Shown one piece after another: positions 19,883-31,641 of a stretch of DNA of 64,000 bases; within the stretch, counting starts at the first letter, position 1, and each line of letters opens with the position of its first letter. The notes below the pieces were generated by a model that saw nothing but the letters and a program-made list of their open reading frames with translations, was not told the DNA's origin and did not search any database. The position numbers were made by a program, and so were the translations under genes. The stretch comes from Magnetospirillum sp. 15-1 (GTDB lineage Bacteria; Pseudomonadota; Alphaproteobacteria; Rhodospirillales; Magnetospirillaceae): positions 652,632 to 716,631 of the forward strand of contig NZ_FXXN01000028.1 in assembly GCF_900184795.1 (NCBI RefSeq). The letters are read 5' to 3'.

Positions 19883-20091
19883 GTCCGCCCAATCACCGTC
19901 TGGCCTTCAATTACAAATCGGGCAGGGAGTATGGCAGCTCCCTTATTAAAAATTTGCTCTACCCGCTGAACGTCAAGAAGTCCACAGCAAACACTTTCGG
20001 CCGGCGATAATGCCGGCCGATCGTGCAGTCTGATAACTTAGCGCAGGCAAATGCCGGAGGGCCGAAGCCAACCCGGCATCCCCAATCCATC

Positions 20092-20325
20092 TTAGGAATT
20101 GGTCGACTTGATGCCGAAGCCTTCGAAGCGCTTCTTGAACTTGGCCAACTGGCCGGCCGTATCGACCATACGGTGCACGCCGGTCCAGGCCGGGTGCGAC
20201 TTGGGGTCGATGTCCAGGCGCAGGGTGTCGCCGGCCTTACCCATGGTGGACCGGGTCTTGTACTCGGTGCCGTCCGTCATCACCACGTTGATCTCGTGGT
20301 AGTCGGGATGAATGTTGTCCTTCAT
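20092..20325 (-). CDS. rpmE: 50S ribosomal protein L31
   Basis: This 77-residue L31 runs [20 protein letters not shown] through HPAWTG and [10 protein letters not shown]. It lacks the zinc-binding cysteines of the C+ form, having HPDYHEI instead of the usual CxxC, so it is a zinc-independent (C-) L31, as is common in Alphaproteobacteria. It is divergent from cyaY across a 122-base gap that must hold both promoters. A GGCCGGC-GATAAT-GCCGGCC hairpin at 19999-20018 lies downstream and may end its transcript. Confidence 0.96.
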   Translation of the reverse strand: MKDNIHPDYHEINVVMTDGTEYKTRSTMGKAGDTLRLDIDPKSHPAWTGVHRMVDTAGQLAKFKKRFEGFGIKSTNS

Positions 20326-20447
20326 AGCCTGAAGCTCCGCAAATCGAAGGCGCGTATATAGCCAAAACCAGGACCGGGCGCAAGCGGTCCTTCACCCGGG
20401 AGCGCAATTCAGGTTAGCATCCGCTCCCCTTAGCCCGGAGATGTCCG

Positions 20448-20753
20448 ATGAGTCTCGATGAAAGCCGTTTCGCCAGCCTTGCCGACCCGTTGCTCGAACG
20501 CATCGCCGACGCGGTCGAGGACGCCATGGACGATGCCGAGGCGGACCTGCACGCGGGCATCCTGACGCTCACCCTGCCGGGCATCGGCCAGTACGTCATC
20601 AACAAGCACTCGCCCAACCGCGAAATCTGGCTGTCGTCGCCCAAGAGCGGCGCCCACCACTTTGGCTGGACCGGCGAACGCTGGGTTTCCACCCGTAACG
20701 CCGAGGTGGAACTGCTGGGCCTGCTGCTGGCCGAGATCGGCGTGGTGGTATAG
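20448..20753 (+). CDS. cyaY: Frataxin homologue CyaY
   Basis: This 101-residue protein has the CyaY acidic first helix (LADPLLERIADAVEDAMDDA) and the beta-sheet core GILTLTLPGIGQYVINKHSPN, IWLSSPKSGAHHF and W-V-S-T-R-N. Frataxins bind iron through the acidic ridge and modulate IscS during Fe-S assembly. It lies only about 4 kb before the isc operon but is transcribed separately. Length is normal for bacterial CyaY. Confidence 0.95.
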   Translation: MSLDESRFASLADPLLERIADAVEDAMDDAEADLHAGILTLTLPGIGQYVINKHSPNREIWLSSPKSGAHHFGWTGERWVSTRNAEVELLGLLLAEIGVVV

Positions 20754-20763
20754 AGGCTTCGAT

Positions 20764-20792
20764 CGTCACCCCGGCATTGGGCCGGGGTGACG
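20764..20792. terminator. Hairpin between cyaY and tyrS
   Basis: CGTCACCCCGGC and GCCGGGGTGACG form a perfect 12-bp stem with a 5-base loop between two convergent genes. There is no T-run. It resembles the dispersed palindromic repeats seen again at 32210-32230, so it may be a repeat element used as a transcript end. Confidence 0.6.
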
Positions 20793-20808
20793 GGGGAGAA
20801 AGCCGGGC

Positions 20809-22056
20809 TTAGACCGCCTTCACCAGAATATGGCGCTTCTTGCCGGCGGTGAGCTTGACGGCGCCGTCCTTGAGGTCGGCGCTGCCCACCGGCCGGGCCT
20901 CGTCCACGGCCTGATCGTTGACCTTGCCGCCGCCGCCCTTCAGCAGGCGCTTGGCCTCGCCGTTGGAGGCGGCCAGACCGGCGCGGACGAACAGGGCATA
21001 GGCGGGAAGGCCCGCCGCCAGCTCGGCGGCCGGAATCTCGATGGTCGGCAGGTCGGTGGAGGCGACACCCTCCTCGAAGGTCTTGCGCGCCGTCTCGGCG
21101 GCCTGCTGGGCGGCGGCATCGCCGTGGCACAGGCGGGTGACCTCGTTGGCCAGGACCTTCTTGGCCTCGTTGATCTCGGCACCCTCGAGCTTCTCCAGCC
21201 GGGCGATCTCGTCCAGCGGCAGTTCGGTGTAGAGCTTGAGGAAGCGGCCGACATCGGCGTCCTCGGTGTTGCGCCAGTACTGCCAGAACTCCCAGGTGCT
21301 CAGCATGTCGTCGTTCAGCCAGACGGCGCCGTTGACGGTCTTGCCCATCTTGGCGCCCGAGGACGTGGTGAGCAGCGGGCTGGTCAGGCCGAACAGCTCG
21401 GCCTGATCGGCGCGGCGGCCCAGCTCGACGCCGTTGATGATATTGCCCCACTGGTCCGAGCCGCCCATCTGCAGGATGCATTTGTTGCGGCGGAACAGCT
21501 CGACGAAGTCGTAGCCCTGCAGCAGCATGTAGTTGAACTCGAGGAAGGTCAGCGGCTGCTCGCGCTCGAGCCGCAGCTTGACCGAATCGAAGGTCAGCAT
21601 GCGGTTGATGGTGAAGTGGTGGCCGTAATCGCGCAGGAAGTCGATGTAGTTCAGCTTGTCCAGCCAGTCGGCGTTGTTGACCATCAGGGCGTCGGTCTTG
21701 CCCTCGCCGAACGCCAGATACTTGGTGAACACCGTCTTGATGCCCGCCATGTTGGTGGCGATGACCTCGTCGGTCAGCATCTTGCGCGACTCGTCCTTGC
21801 CGGTGGGGTCGCCGATGCGGGTGGTGCCGCCGCCCATCAGCACGATGGGCTTGTGGCCGGTCTTCTGCCACCAGCGCAGCAGCATGATCTGCATCAGGCC
21901 GCCGACATGCAGCGACGTGGCGGTGCAGTCGAAGCCGATATAGGCCGCCTGGCATCCTTCGGTCAGGCGCTTGTCCAGCGCTTCCAGGTCGGTGCACTGG
22001 TGCATGTAGCCGCGTTCGGTGACGATACGCAGGAAATCGGACTTGAGGCTGGTCAT
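20809..22056 (-). CDS. tyrS: Tyrosyl-tRNA synthetase
   Basis: This 415-residue class I synthetase charges tRNA-Tyr. The HIGH-type motif reads SLHVGGLM, the KMSKS-type loop reads SGAKMGKT, and the tyrosine-binding [11 protein letters not shown] and [15 protein letters not shown] segments are present. A C-terminal S4-like RNA-binding domain (about 350-415, ending RHILVKAV) is complete. The start [11 protein letters not shown] at 22056 matches the family, although no strong ribosome site precedes it. The frame continues to 22134 without homology. It is divergent from anmK. Confidence 0.96.
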   Translation of the reverse strand: MTSLKSDFLRIVTERGYMHQCTDLEALDKRLTEGCQAAYIGFDCTATSLHVGGLMQIMLLRWWQKTGHKPIVLMGGGTTRIGDPTGKDESRKMLTDEVIATNMAGIKTVFTKYLAFGEGKTDALMVNNADWLDKLNYIDFLRDYGHHFTINRMLTFDSVKLRLEREQPLTFLEFNYMLLQGYDFVELFRRNKCILQMGGSDQWGNIINGVELGRRADQAELFGLTSPLLTTSSGAKMGKTVNGAVWLNDDMLSTWEFWQYWRNTEDADVGRFLKLYTELPLDEIARLEKLEGAEINEAKKVLANEVTRLCHGDAAAQQAAETARKTFEEGVASTDLPTIEIPAAELAAGLPAYALFVRAGLAASNGEAKRLLKGGGGKVNDQAVDEARPVGSADLKDGAVKLTAGKKRHILVKAV

Positions 22057-22133
22057 AGGATGCCCGTTCGGCTTGCTGGGAAGAGGCCGCTCGTTTATCA
22101 CAATCGGGTGGTCGCGACAATCGGGGGGACGCA

Positions 22134-23201
22134 ATGCTGGCGTTGGGGCTGATGAGCGGAACCTCGCTCGACGGGGTCGATATCGCCCTGGTGGACACCG
22201 ACGGCGAGACGGTGGGCCGTCTGGGACCGGCCGCCACCATTCCCTATGGCGCCGAGCAGCGCCTCGCCCTGATGGGCGTGCTGGGCGGCGACGGCCCGGT
22301 GGCCGAGGTCGAGCGCGACTTCACCCTGTTCCACGCGCGGGTGGTCCGCGACTTCCTGGCCGGGCACGGTATCGCCGCCGGCTCGGTGGCGGTGGCCGGC
22401 TTTCACGGCCATACCATCTTGCATGCCCCCCACGAGCGCCGCACATGGCAGATCGGCGACGGCGCCCTGCTGGCCGCCGAGATCGGCATCGCGGTGGTCA
22501 ACGACTTCCGTTCGGCCGACGTGGCCGCCGGAGGGCAGGGGGCGCCGCTGGTGCCGGTCTATCACCGCGCCCTGGCCGCCCGCCTGGAGGCGCCCCTGGC
22601 GGTGCTCAACCTGGGCGGGGTGGGCAACGTCACCTGGATTGGCGAGGACGGCTCGCTGCTGGCCTTCGATACCGGGCCGGGCAACGCCCTGATCGACGAT
22701 TGGGCCCAGGCCCATACCGGCCGGCCGGTGGACGTGGACGGTCAACTGGCGGCGGGCGGGCGGGTGATCCGCGACGCGGTCGAGGCCTTCCTGCACCACG
22801 GCTATTTCGACCGCCAGCCGCCCAAATCCCTGGACCGCGACGAGTTCCACGCCTTGGCCTGGGAACTGGTCAAGGGCGCCTCGCCCGAGGACGGGGCGGC
22901 GACGCTGACCGCCTTCACCGCCGCCTCGGTGGCCCTGGCCGCCTATGCCTTCCCCCGCCCGGTCAAGCGCTGGCTGGTCACCGGCGGTGGGCGGCACAAT
23001 CCCGAGATGATGAAGTCGCTGGGCCGCGCCCTGCCCGCCCCGGTCGAACCGGTCGAGGCGGTGGGCTGGAACGGTGACGCGCTGGAGGCCCAGGCCTTCG
23101 CCTTCCTGGCGGTGCGCTCGCTGGCCGGCAAGGTGCTGACCTATCCCGAGACTACCGGCGTGCCCGTCCCCCAGACCGGCGGCCGCCATCATGCCCCATG
23201 A
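22134..23201 (+). CDS. anmK: Anhydro-N-acetylmuramic acid kinase
   Basis: This 355-residue sugar kinase converts recycled anhydroMurNAc to MurNAc-6-phosphate in peptidoglycan turnover. The N-terminal [18 protein letters not shown] is diagnostic, followed by GFHGHTI, the catalytic [42 protein letters not shown] and the ATP-site [12 protein letters not shown]. It starts with ATG at 22134, 77 bases from the divergent tyrS start, and its 3' end lies 13 bases before the start of a small exported protein. Confidence 0.97.
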   Translation: MLALGLMSGTSLDGVDIALVDTDGETVGRLGPAATIPYGAEQRLALMGVLGGDGPVAEVERDFTLFHARVVRDFLAGHGIAAGSVAVAGFHGHTILHAPHERRTWQIGDGALLAAEIGIAVVNDFRSADVAAGGQGAPLVPVYHRALAARLEAPLAVLNLGGVGNVTWIGEDGSLLAFDTGPGNALIDDWAQAHTGRPVDVDGQLAAGGRVIRDAVEAFLHHGYFDRQPPKSLDRDEFHALAWELVKGASPEDGAATLTAFTAASVALAAYAFPRPVKRWLVTGGGRHNPEMMKSLGRALPAPVEPVEAVGWNGDALEAQAFAFLAVRSLAGKVLTYPETTGVPVPQTGGRHHAP

Positions 23202-23214
23202 GTGGAGAGCTTCC

Positions 23215-23541
23215 ATGCGTCCCATGTTCGCCGCCCTATGCCTGCTGCTGCTCGCCTCCTCCGGCGCCCGGGCCGATCAGGCCTCCGCCATCGCGTCGGT
23301 GCGCGCCCAGCCCAAGGTGCTGGACGCCTCCATCGACGACCGCGGCAATCTCTATGTGGTGGTGAAGAACGAGACCGCCATCGCCTGGGACCAGTACGCC
23401 GCCGTCATGTGCCGGCTGGTGCGGCCCCATCAGGCGCGGGTGTTCCAGGCCCATGTCATCGACATGACCTCGGTGGGCAAGGGCGCCAAGCCCGCCCAGT
23501 GGAAGCGGCTGGCCCAGGTCAACTGCTCGGCCATCAACTGA
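23215..23541 (+). CDS. Small exported protein of unknown function
   Basis: This 108-residue protein has a signal peptide (MRPMFAALCLLLLASSGARA, cleavage near residue 20). The mature domain runs from QASAIASVRAQPKVLDASID to YVVVKNETAIAWDQYAAVMC, ending VNCSAIN, with two cysteines that could form a disulfide in the periplasm. GGAGAG precedes the ATG by about 6 bases, and the gene follows anmK by 13 bases, so it is probably co-transcribed. I recognise no family. Confidence 0.75.
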   Translation: MRPMFAALCLLLLASSGARADQASAIASVRAQPKVLDASIDDRGNLYVVVKNETAIAWDQYAAVMCRLVRPHQARVFQAHVIDMTSVGKGAKPAQWKRLAQVNCSAIN

Positions 23542-23554
23542 TCCCGCAAACGAA

Positions 23555-23576
23555 AACCCCCGCTTTCGCGGGGGTT
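23555..23576. terminator. Bidirectional terminator
   Basis: AACCCCCGC-TTTC-GCGGGGGTT, extended by flanking CGAA/TTCG pairs, lies between two convergent genes and reads as an intrinsic terminator in both directions. Confidence 0.8.
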
Positions 23577-23583
23577 CGACGTC

Positions 23584-24279
23584 TTAAGGCAGGGCCACGG
23601 CCAGTTCCGGCTCGGGCGCCGGGGGCGGGGGCACGGGACGCGCCACGATGGACTCGCCCAGGTAGGAATCCACCATGCCGTCCAGGGCATCCAGATGGGT
23701 ACCGAAGAAGTGGTTGGCCCCCTCGATGGTCTGGTAGCGGACCTTGATGTTGCGCTGGGTGGCCAGCTTGGCCGCCAGCTTGGCCACGGCGGGCTCGGGC
23801 ACCAGATCGTCGGCGGTGCCGTGAACGATCAGGCCGGACGACGGGCAGGGCGCCAGGAACGAGAAGTCGAAGACGTTGGCGGGCGGGGCCACCGAGACGA
23901 AGCCGTCGATCTCGGGGCGGCGCATCAGCAGCTGCATGCCGATCCAGGCGCCGAACGAGAAGCCGCCCACCCAGCAGGCCGAGGCGTTGGCGTTGAACGA
24001 CTGCATCCAGTCCAGCGCCGAGGCGGCGTCGGACAGCTCGCCCTGGCCGTTGTCGAACTTGCCCTGGCTGCGGCCCACGCCGCGGAAATTGAACCGCAGC
24101 GTCGAGAAGCCGCGGCGCACGAAGGCATGATACAGGGCGTAAACCACCTTGTTGTTCATGGTCCCGCCGTGCTGCGGGTGCGGGTGAAGCAGAAGGGCCA
24201 GCGGGGCGTTCGGCGACTTGCCGTGATGGTAGCGGCCCTCGAGGCGGCCGTCGGGTCCATTGAAAATCACTTCAGGCAT
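23584..24279 (-). CDS. Alpha/beta hydrolase
   Basis: This 231-residue serine hydrolase-fold protein starts [20 protein letters not shown] and has [19 protein letters not shown], the [12 protein letters not shown] strand-turn, the nucleophile elbow [10 protein letters not shown] (Ser in GxSxG), a DDLVPE acid and the ANHFF histidine. It fits the COG2945 group of predicted hydrolases, whose substrates are unknown. A Pro-rich tail ([12 protein letters not shown]) follows the fold. It is divergent from the cysE-isc operon. An upstream GTG at 24309 is an alternative start. Confidence 0.88.
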   Translation of the reverse strand: MPEVIFNGPDGRLEGRYHHGKSPNAPLALLLHPHPQHGGTMNNKVVYALYHAFVRRGFSTLRFNFRGVGRSQGKFDNGQGELSDAASALDWMQSFNANASACWVGGFSFGAWIGMQLLMRRPEIDGFVSVAPPANVFDFSFLAPCPSSGLIVHGTADDLVPEPAVAKLAAKLATQRNIKVRYQTIEGANHFFGTHLDALDGMVDSYLGESIVARPVPPPPAPEPELAVALP

Positions 24280-24375
24280 GGCGTGCGTACAATCTCCCTT
24301 GCCCGGCACCCGCTCAAACCTGAGTGGTGGTGTCGGGAAAAATACAACGGCAAATTGGATTTCAACCCGTCAATC

Positions 24376-24404
24376 TTGACCGGCCTTGTCGGGCATCCTA
24401 TATT
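24376..24404 (+). promoter_or_regulatory. Sigma-70-type promoter of the cysE-isc operon
   Basis: TTGACC at 24376-24381 and TATATT at 24399-24404 are separated by exactly 17 bases, a near-consensus housekeeping promoter. Transcription would begin near 24411, about 80 bases before cysE. IscR autoregulation would be expected here, but I cannot identify a convincing IscR box by eye. Confidence 0.72.
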
Positions 24405-24489
24405 CACCTTCGTTATGGCTGCGCCCGAACGGGCATTCCCCTGGCGATCGCTAACGACCGTCGCGACGTACATTAACATATTGCGAGCT

Positions 24490-25281
24490 ATGATTTTCAA
24501 GACCCTTCAAGAAGATATTGCGTCAATCCGCCGGCGCGACCCCGCAGCCCATTCCTGGCTGGAGGTGTTGCTGTGCTATCCCGGACTGCACGCGCTCATG
24601 TTCCATCGCCTGTCCAACTGGTGCTGGCATCATGGGTTGCGGGTGACGGGGCGCTTCGTCTCGCATGTGGGAAAAATTCTCACCGGGATCGAAATTCACC
24701 CGGCCGCCCAACTGGGGCCGCGCTTCTTCATCGACCACGGTACCGGCGTGGTGATCGGCGAGACGGCGGTGATCGGCGCCGACGTGACGCTTTATCACGG
24801 CGTGACGCTGGGCGGCACCTCGCTGCACAAGGGCAAGCGCCATCCCACCTTGGAGGATGGAGTGATCGTCGGTTCGGGCGCCCAGGTGCTGGGCCCCATC
24901 ACGGTGGGCAAGGGGGCGCGCATCGGCGCCAACGCCGTGGTGCTGACCGACGTGCCGCCGGGGGTGACCATGGTGGGCATTCCGGCCCGCATGGTGATGC
25001 GCCGCCAGGAAGGCGAGTTCTGCGCCTACGGCCTGCCGGGCGAGGAACTGCCCGATCCGGTGGCCCGCGCCATCGACAGCGTCCGCTCCCAGGTCGCCAC
25101 CCTGATGGAGCGGGTCAAGGAACTGGAGACCGAATTGCACGGGCATCCGACCCAGGCCTGTGCCCGCCTCTCCCAGCCGGAAGCGGCTGACATGGGCGAC
25201 AAGACCATTCACATCGAAACGCTAAACACCCCGGCCGGCGGGACAACCGGCCGACATCTGGAACGGGAGACGATATCGTGA
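24490..25281 (+). CDS. cysE: Serine O-acetyltransferase
   Basis: This 263-residue left-handed beta-helix acetyltransferase makes O-acetylserine for cysteine synthesis. It starts [19 protein letters not shown]. The active-site region is [20 protein letters not shown], then [22 protein letters not shown] with hexapeptide repeats ([24 protein letters not shown]). It matches the shorter SAT form. The stop overlaps the GTG start of iscR by 4 bases, so the two are translationally coupled, tying cysteine supply to Fe-S regulation. The ATG at 24490 lacks a clear ribosome site. Confidence 0.95.
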   Translation: MIFKTLQEDIASIRRRDPAAHSWLEVLLCYPGLHALMFHRLSNWCWHHGLRVTGRFVSHVGKILTGIEIHPAAQLGPRFFIDHGTGVVIGETAVIGADVTLYHGVTLGGTSLHKGKRHPTLEDGVIVGSGAQVLGPITVGKGARIGANAVVLTDVPPGVTMVGIPARMVMRRQEGEFCAYGLPGEELPDPVARAIDSVRSQVATLMERVKELETELHGHPTQACARLSQPEAADMGDKTIHIETLNTPAGGTTGRHLERETIS

Positions 25282-25751
25282 AACTCAGTACCAAGGGACG
25301 CTACGCCGTCATGGCCATGGTGGATCTGGCCAGCCATTCCGAGGGAAGCCCGGTGGCTCTGGCCGACATCGCCGAGCGTCAGGAGATTTCGCTTTCCTAT
25401 CTCGAGCAGCTGTTCGGCAAGCTTCGCAAGGGCGGGCTGGTCAAGAGCGTGCGCGGGCCGGGCGGCGGCTATCTTTTGTCGCGAATCCCACAACAGACGC
25501 GCATTTCCGACATTATCCTGGCGGTGGACGAACCGATCCAGACCACCCGCTGCTCGCCCGGCTCGCCGGCCGGCTGCCACAACAACAAGGGCCGCTGCCT
25601 GACCCATGACCTGTGGGAAGAGCTGGGCAACCAGATTTATCTCTATCTCAGCTCGGTTTCGCTGGCCGACGTGTGCGAGCGCCGTATCCTGGGCAGCTCG
25701 GGCATGTTCCACGGCACCGCCGCGCCGTCGGGCGCCGTGGCGGCCCAGTAG
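25278..25751 (+). CDS. iscR: Fe-S cluster regulator IscR (Rrf2 family)
   Basis: This 157-residue regulator has an Rrf2 winged helix ([18 protein letters not shown], then [19 protein letters not shown], then [11 protein letters not shown]). The cluster-binding loop has C92, C100 and C107 and a nearby His (RCLTHDLW). Spacing between the cysteines is slightly longer than in E. coli IscR (C92/C98/C104). It senses Fe-S status by holding a 2Fe-2S cluster and represses the isc operon in that form. It starts with GTG overlapping cysE, with GGGAG 9 bases upstream. Confidence 0.95.
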   Translation: MKLSTKGRYAVMAMVDLASHSEGSPVALADIAERQEISLSYLEQLFGKLRKGGLVKSVRGPGGGYLLSRIPQQTRISDIILAVDEPIQTTRCSPGSPAGCHNNKGRCLTHDLWEELGNQIYLYLSSVSLADVCERRILGSSGMFHGTAAPSGAVAAQ

Positions 25752-25776
25752 GATCTTAAGGAAAGGCTGGATCGCA

Positions 25777-26910
25777 GTGAGCAGGGCCGTCTACCTCGAT
25801 TATAATTCCGGCGCCCCCGTGCGCCCCGAGGTGGCGGCCGCGATGGTCGAGTCCCTGGCCGAGCCCGGCAACCCGTCCTCCGTCCATGTCTACGGGCGGG
25901 CGGCGCGCGCCCGGGTCGAGACGGCACGGCGGCAACTGGCCGGCCTGGTGGGCGCCGACCCCGCCGGCATCGTCTTCACCTCGGGCGGCACCGAGGCCAA
26001 CGCCCTGGCCTTGAGGGGCTGCGGGCGGTCCCGGCTGCTGGTGTCCTCCATCGAGCATCCCTCCATTCTCGACTCCGCCGTCGAGGCGGAGCGGGTTCCG
26101 GTCACCCGTGACGGCGTCGTCGATCTCGGCGCCCTGGATTGCCTGCTGGCGGCCAATACCCGCCCGGCCCTGGTATCGCTGATGCTGGCCAACAACGAGA
26201 CCGGAATCGTCCAGCCGGTGGCCGAGGCGGCCCGTATCATTCATGCGCATGGCGCATGGCTTCATTGCGATGCCGCCCAGGCGGCGGGGCGTATCTGGGT
26301 TTCCCTCAGCGAACTGGGGGCGGATATCCTGACGGTTTCCGCTCACAAGATGGGGGGACCGGCCGGGGCGGGAGCGCTGATTCTCGCCGAATCCGGCCGC
26401 ACACTGGCACCGATCTTGCTGGGTGGAGGGCAGGAGCGCCGCCGCCGGGCCGGAACCGAGAATGTGGCGGGCATCGTCGGATTGGGCGTCGCCGCCCAAC
26501 TGGCGGGGGATGATTTGGCGGCGGCCGACACCACATGTGGTGTACGTGCTCTGCGTGACCGGTTGGAACGGGACGCCCTGCGTCTGGTTCCCGACGCGGC
26601 GGTGATCGGGGCTGGCGCCCCTCGTCTGCCCAACACCTCCTGCCTGGTTCTGCCGGGCGTGGAGGGGCGGACGCAGGTGATGGCGCTGGACCTGGCCGGT
26701 GTCGCGGTCAGTGCCGGATCGGCCTGTTCCTCGGGCAAGGTGGCCCCCAGCCATGTGCTGGCGGCCATGGGCCTGGAGGAGCGGGTCAAGGGATCGGCCA
26801 TCCGGGTCAGCCTGGGCTGGTCGAGCCGGATGGAAGACGTGGATGCGTTCCTGACCGCCTGGGCCGATCTGGCCCGGCACAAGGGACTGAAGGTTTCGGA
26901 GGCGGCCTAG
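25777..26910 (+). CDS. NifS/IscS-like cysteine desulfurase (second desulfurase of the operon)
   Basis: This 377-residue PLP enzyme starts with [23 protein letters not shown]. It has the PLP lysine in [10 protein letters not shown], the NNETG motif and HCDAAQ. The catalytic-cysteine segment is [20 protein letters not shown], so all active-site residues look intact. It is shorter than, and clearly different from, the IscS that follows by 43 bases. Family knowledge: alphaproteobacterial isc operons often carry this extra class I desulfurase between iscR and iscS. Whether it supplies sulfur to IscU or elsewhere cannot be told from sequence. Confidence 0.92.
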   Translation: MSRAVYLDYNSGAPVRPEVAAAMVESLAEPGNPSSVHVYGRAARARVETARRQLAGLVGADPAGIVFTSGGTEANALALRGCGRSRLLVSSIEHPSILDSAVEAERVPVTRDGVVDLGALDCLLAANTRPALVSLMLANNETGIVQPVAEAARIIHAHGAWLHCDAAQAAGRIWVSLSELGADILTVSAHKMGGPAGAGALILAESGRTLAPILLGGGQERRRRAGTENVAGIVGLGVAAQLAGDDLAAADTTCGVRALRDRLERDALRLVPDAAVIGAGAPRLPNTSCLVLPGVEGRTQVMALDLAGVAVSAGSACSSGKVAPSHVLAAMGLEERVKGSAIRVSLGWSSRMEDVDAFLTAWADLARHKGLKVSEAA

Positions 26911-26953
26911 GGGCCGTCTGATCAAAACGACAGAAGGTAAGGGATCTTCGCAA

Positions 26954-28210
26954 ATGACAGCTCTCGGCAAGACGACCCGCCCCAGCCTGCCCCGCGCGCC
27001 CGGGGCGCCGGTCTACCTGGACTATCAGGCGACGACGCCCTGCGACCCCCGCGTGGTCGAGGTCATGCTGCCCTGGTTCACCGAGAAGTTCGGCAACCCT
27101 CATTCGCGCAACCATCGCTATGGCTGGGAAGCCGAGGAAGCGGTGGAAAAGGCCCGCGAGCAGATCGCCGACATCATCGGTGCCGATGCCAAGGAGGTGA
27201 TCTTCACCTCGGGGGCCACCGAGTCCAACAATCTGGCCTTGAAGGGCGTCGCCCACTTCTACAAGGACAAGAAGAACCACATCGTCACCGTGGTGACCGA
27301 GCACAAATGCGTGCTCGACACCTGCCGCTACCTGGAACAGGAAGGCTTCTCGGTGACCTATCTGCCGGTCAAGACCGACGGGCTGGTCGATCTGGGCGAG
27401 CTTGAAGCCGCCATCACCGACAAGACCGCCATCGTCTCGGTCATGGCGGTCAACAACGAGATCGGCGTGATCCAGCCCCTGGCCGAGATCGGCGCCATCT
27501 GCCGCAAGAAGGGTGCCTTCTTTCATACCGATTGTGCCCAGGCGGTAGGCAAGATTCCGCTGGACGTCAACGCCATGAACATCGACCTGATGAGCATCTC
27601 GGCGCACAAGCTGTATGGGCCAAAGGGGGTCGGCGCGCTCTATGTCCGCCGCCGCCCGCGCGTCCGTCTGGTGCCGCTGATCACCGGCGGCGGCCAGGAG
27701 CGCGGCATGCGCTCGGGGACCCTGCCGACTCCGCTGTGCGTCGGCTTCGGCGAGGCCTGCGTCATCGCCAAGGCGGAGATGGGGGCCGAGAACGAGCGCC
27801 TGATGGGCCTGCGCAACCGTCTGCTGGGCGGGCTGAAGCAGCGCCTGCCGGAAATCTACGTCAACGGCGACCTGGACCACCGTATCCCCGGCAACCTGAA
27901 CATCTCGTTCGCCTTCGTCGAGGGCGAGGGGCTGATGATGGGCGTCAAGGAACTGGCGGTGTCGTCGGGCTCGGCCTGCACCTCCGCCTCGCTGGAGCCG
28001 TCCTACGTGCTGCGCGCCCTGGGAGTCGACGTGGAGATGGCCCATACGTCGCTGCGCCTGGGCCTGGGGCGCTTCACCACCGACGAGGATATCGAGTTCG
28101 CCATCGACCACATCACCCAGGCGGTGGAGCACTTGCGCGCCATGAGCCCGCTGTGGGACATGCACCTGGAAGGCGTCGACATCAAGTCCATCGAATGGGC
28201 CGAGCACTGA
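26954..28210 (+). CDS. iscS: Cysteine desulfurase IscS
   Basis: This 418-residue PLP enzyme is the main sulfur donor. Key segments are [19 protein letters not shown], the PLP lysine [28 protein letters not shown] and the mobile catalytic-Cys loop [20 protein letters not shown]. The C-terminus ends [18 protein letters not shown], the conserved tail used to dock IscU. AAGGGA precedes the ATG. A 20-bp palindrome separates it from iscU. Confidence 0.97.
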   Translation: MTALGKTTRPSLPRAPGAPVYLDYQATTPCDPRVVEVMLPWFTEKFGNPHSRNHRYGWEAEEAVEKAREQIADIIGADAKEVIFTSGATESNNLALKGVAHFYKDKKNHIVTVVTEHKCVLDTCRYLEQEGFSVTYLPVKTDGLVDLGELEAAITDKTAIVSVMAVNNEIGVIQPLAEIGAICRKKGAFFHTDCAQAVGKIPLDVNAMNIDLMSISAHKLYGPKGVGALYVRRRPRVRLVPLITGGGQERGMRSGTLPTPLCVGFGEACVIAKAEMGAENERLMGLRNRLLGGLKQRLPEIYVNGDLDHRIPGNLNISFAFVEGEGLMMGVKELAVSSGSACTSASLEPSYVLRALGVDVEMAHTSLRLGLGRFTTDEDIEFAIDHITQAVEHLRAMSPLWDMHLEGVDIKSIEWAEH

Positions 28211-28223
28211 AGCAAATTTCTAC

Positions 28224-28243
28224 GCAATTCGGTACCGAATTGC
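28224..28243. promoter_or_regulatory. Perfect 20-bp palindrome between iscS and iscU
   Basis: GCAATTCGGTACCGAATTGC is its own reverse complement and lies 14 bases past the iscS stop and about 48 bases before iscU. A CGGGC-TGAG-GCCCG hairpin follows. It could be a protein-binding site giving iscU its own control, or an mRNA processing hairpin that sets IscS/IscU ratios. The role is unproven. Confidence 0.5.
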
Positions 28244-28291
28244 CTTAGAATGATTCCGGGCTGAGGCCCGAGGGACAGTTGGAGAACGGTT

Positions 28292-28672
28292 ATGGCTTAC
28301 AGCGACAAGGTTATCGACCACTACGAGCACCCCCGCAACGTGGGTGCTCTGGACAAGGACGATCATGCCGTCGGTACCGGCCTGGTCGGCGCCCCGGCCT
28401 GCGGCGACGTGATGAAGCTGCAGATCAAGGTCAGCGCCGAGGGCATCATCGAGGACGCCAAGTTCAAGACGTTTGGCTGTGGCTCGGCGATTGCATCGAG
28501 CTCCCTGGTCACCGAATGGGTGAAGGGCAAGACCCTGGACGAGGCGGCTTCCATCAAGAACACCGACATCGCCCATGAACTGGCCCTACCGCCGGTCAAG
28601 ATCCATTGTTCGGTGCTGGCCGAGGATGCTATCAAGGCCGCCATCGCCGACTACAAGAAGAAGTCGGGCTGA
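28292..28672 (+). CDS. iscU: Fe-S cluster scaffold IscU
   Basis: This 126-residue scaffold assembles 2Fe-2S clusters. The three ligand cysteines are in GAPACGDVM, TFGCGSA and KIHCSVLAEDAIKAAI, with the LPPVK motif recognised by HscA immediately before the last one. The N-terminus YSDKVIDHYEHPRNVGALD is canonical. GGAG lies about 8 bases before the ATG. Confidence 0.98.
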   Translation: MAYSDKVIDHYEHPRNVGALDKDDHAVGTGLVGAPACGDVMKLQIKVSAEGIIEDAKFKTFGCGSAIASSSLVTEWVKGKTLDEAASIKNTDIAHELALPPVKIHCSVLAEDAIKAAIADYKKKSG

Positions 28673-28711
28673 TCGGCTTGAGGCGCGGTTAGACGAGAAG
28701 AGGGGAACACC

Positions 28712-29047
28712 ATGGCACCTGCTCCCATGACCATCACCGACGCCGCCGCCGAGCGGGTCAAGGTTCTGTTGGCCAAGCGCGGCAAGCCCAGCGTCGGCAT
28801 CCGCATCGGCGTGCGCTCAAAGGGCTGCTCGGGCATGTCCTACACCCTGGAATACGCCGACGAGAAGTCGCAGTTCGACGAGATTCTCGAGGACAAGGGC
28901 GTCACCGTGCTGATCGACCCCAAGGCGACCATGTTCATCCTCGGCACCGAGATGGACTTCGTCGAGGACAAGATGCAGTCGGGTTTCGTCTTCAAGAATC
29001 CCAACGAGAAGGGGCGTTGCGGCTGCGGCGAGTCCTTCCACGTCTGA
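28712..29047 (+). CDS. iscA: A-type Fe-S carrier IscA
   Basis: This 111-residue A-type carrier has the ligand cysteines in SKGCSGMSYTLEYAD and the C-terminal GRCGCGESFHV. The core ITDAAAERVKVLLAKRGKPS and the FVFKNPNE motif are standard. It receives clusters from, or supplies iron to, IscU-dependent targets. GGGG precedes the ATG by about 6 bases. Confidence 0.96.
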   Translation: MAPAPMTITDAAAERVKVLLAKRGKPSVGIRIGVRSKGCSGMSYTLEYADEKSQFDEILEDKGVTVLIDPKATMFILGTEMDFVEDKMQSGFVFKNPNEKGRCGCGESFHV

Positions 29048-29087
29048 GCCCGCGTCACCTCAAAAATAAAAGGAACCGGAGAGGACG

Positions 29088-29714
29088 ATGAACGCCCCCG
29101 CCGCCGCCCAGATCGTTTCCTGTTGGTCCTGCAAGGGGCCGGTGGCGATGCGTGCCCTGTTCTGTTCGGTGTGTGGCGCCGTCCAGGGGCCGGGCACCAT
29201 CGATCACTTCGCCCGCCTGGGCATTCCGCCGTCCTTCGACCTCGACCTGGATGCCCTGCAGCGCCAGTATTTCGGCTTTCAGAAGCGGCTGCATCCCGAC
29301 CGCTTCGCGTCCAAGTCGGGCAAGGAAAAGGCGCTGTCCCAGTCGCAGGCCACCGCGCTCAACGAGGCCTACGAGACTCTGAAGGACCCGCTGAAGCGCG
29401 CGGCCTATCTGCTCAATTACCTCGGCCATCCGGTGGACCTCACCGCTTGTGGCACCATCAACGACCGCGAGTTGCTGATGGAGCAGATGGAAAAGCGCGA
29501 AGCCCTGGCCGAAGCCTCGTCGCCCGAGCAGATCGCCAAGCTGGCCATGGAGGCGGAATCCGAGGTGATCGCCTGCCAGTGCCACATCTCGGCCGCCATC
29601 AACGCCTCCAATCTGGAGGAGGCCGGTCACCTGACCATTCGCCTGAAATACCTCGCCAAGCTGGCCGAAGAGGCCCGTGCCAAGAAAACCCGTGCCCTCA
29701 GACTGCCCTCTTAA
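29088..29714 (+). CDS. hscB: Fe-S co-chaperone HscB (J-domain)
   Basis: This 208-residue DnaJ-type co-chaperone has an N-terminal zinc-finger-like segment, CWSCKGPVAMRALFCSVCG (two CxxC pairs). This segment is absent from E. coli HscB but known from eukaryotic HSC20. The J-domain follows with KRLHPDRFASKSGKEKALSQ, including the HPD motif, and the C-terminal IscU-binding helices end RLKYLAKLAEEARAKKTRAL. It delivers IscU to HscA. GGAGAGG precedes the start. Confidence 0.95.
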   Translation: MNAPAAAQIVSCWSCKGPVAMRALFCSVCGAVQGPGTIDHFARLGIPPSFDLDLDALQRQYFGFQKRLHPDRFASKSGKEKALSQSQATALNEAYETLKDPLKRAAYLLNYLGHPVDLTACGTINDRELLMEQMEKREALAEASSPEQIAKLAMEAESEVIACQCHISAAINASNLEEAGHLTIRLKYLAKLAEEARAKKTRALRLPS

Positions 29715-29730
29715 GACAAGGTTGCCCTAG

Positions 29731-31623
<1,893 letters not shown>

Positions 31624-31641
31624 ACAGGAAAAGGCCAGCCT

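Noticed and set aside
19999-20018. GGCCGGC-GATAAT-GCCGGCC as a definite rpmE terminator
   Set aside because: The stem is good but no T-run follows on either strand, so it is mentioned only with rpmE.
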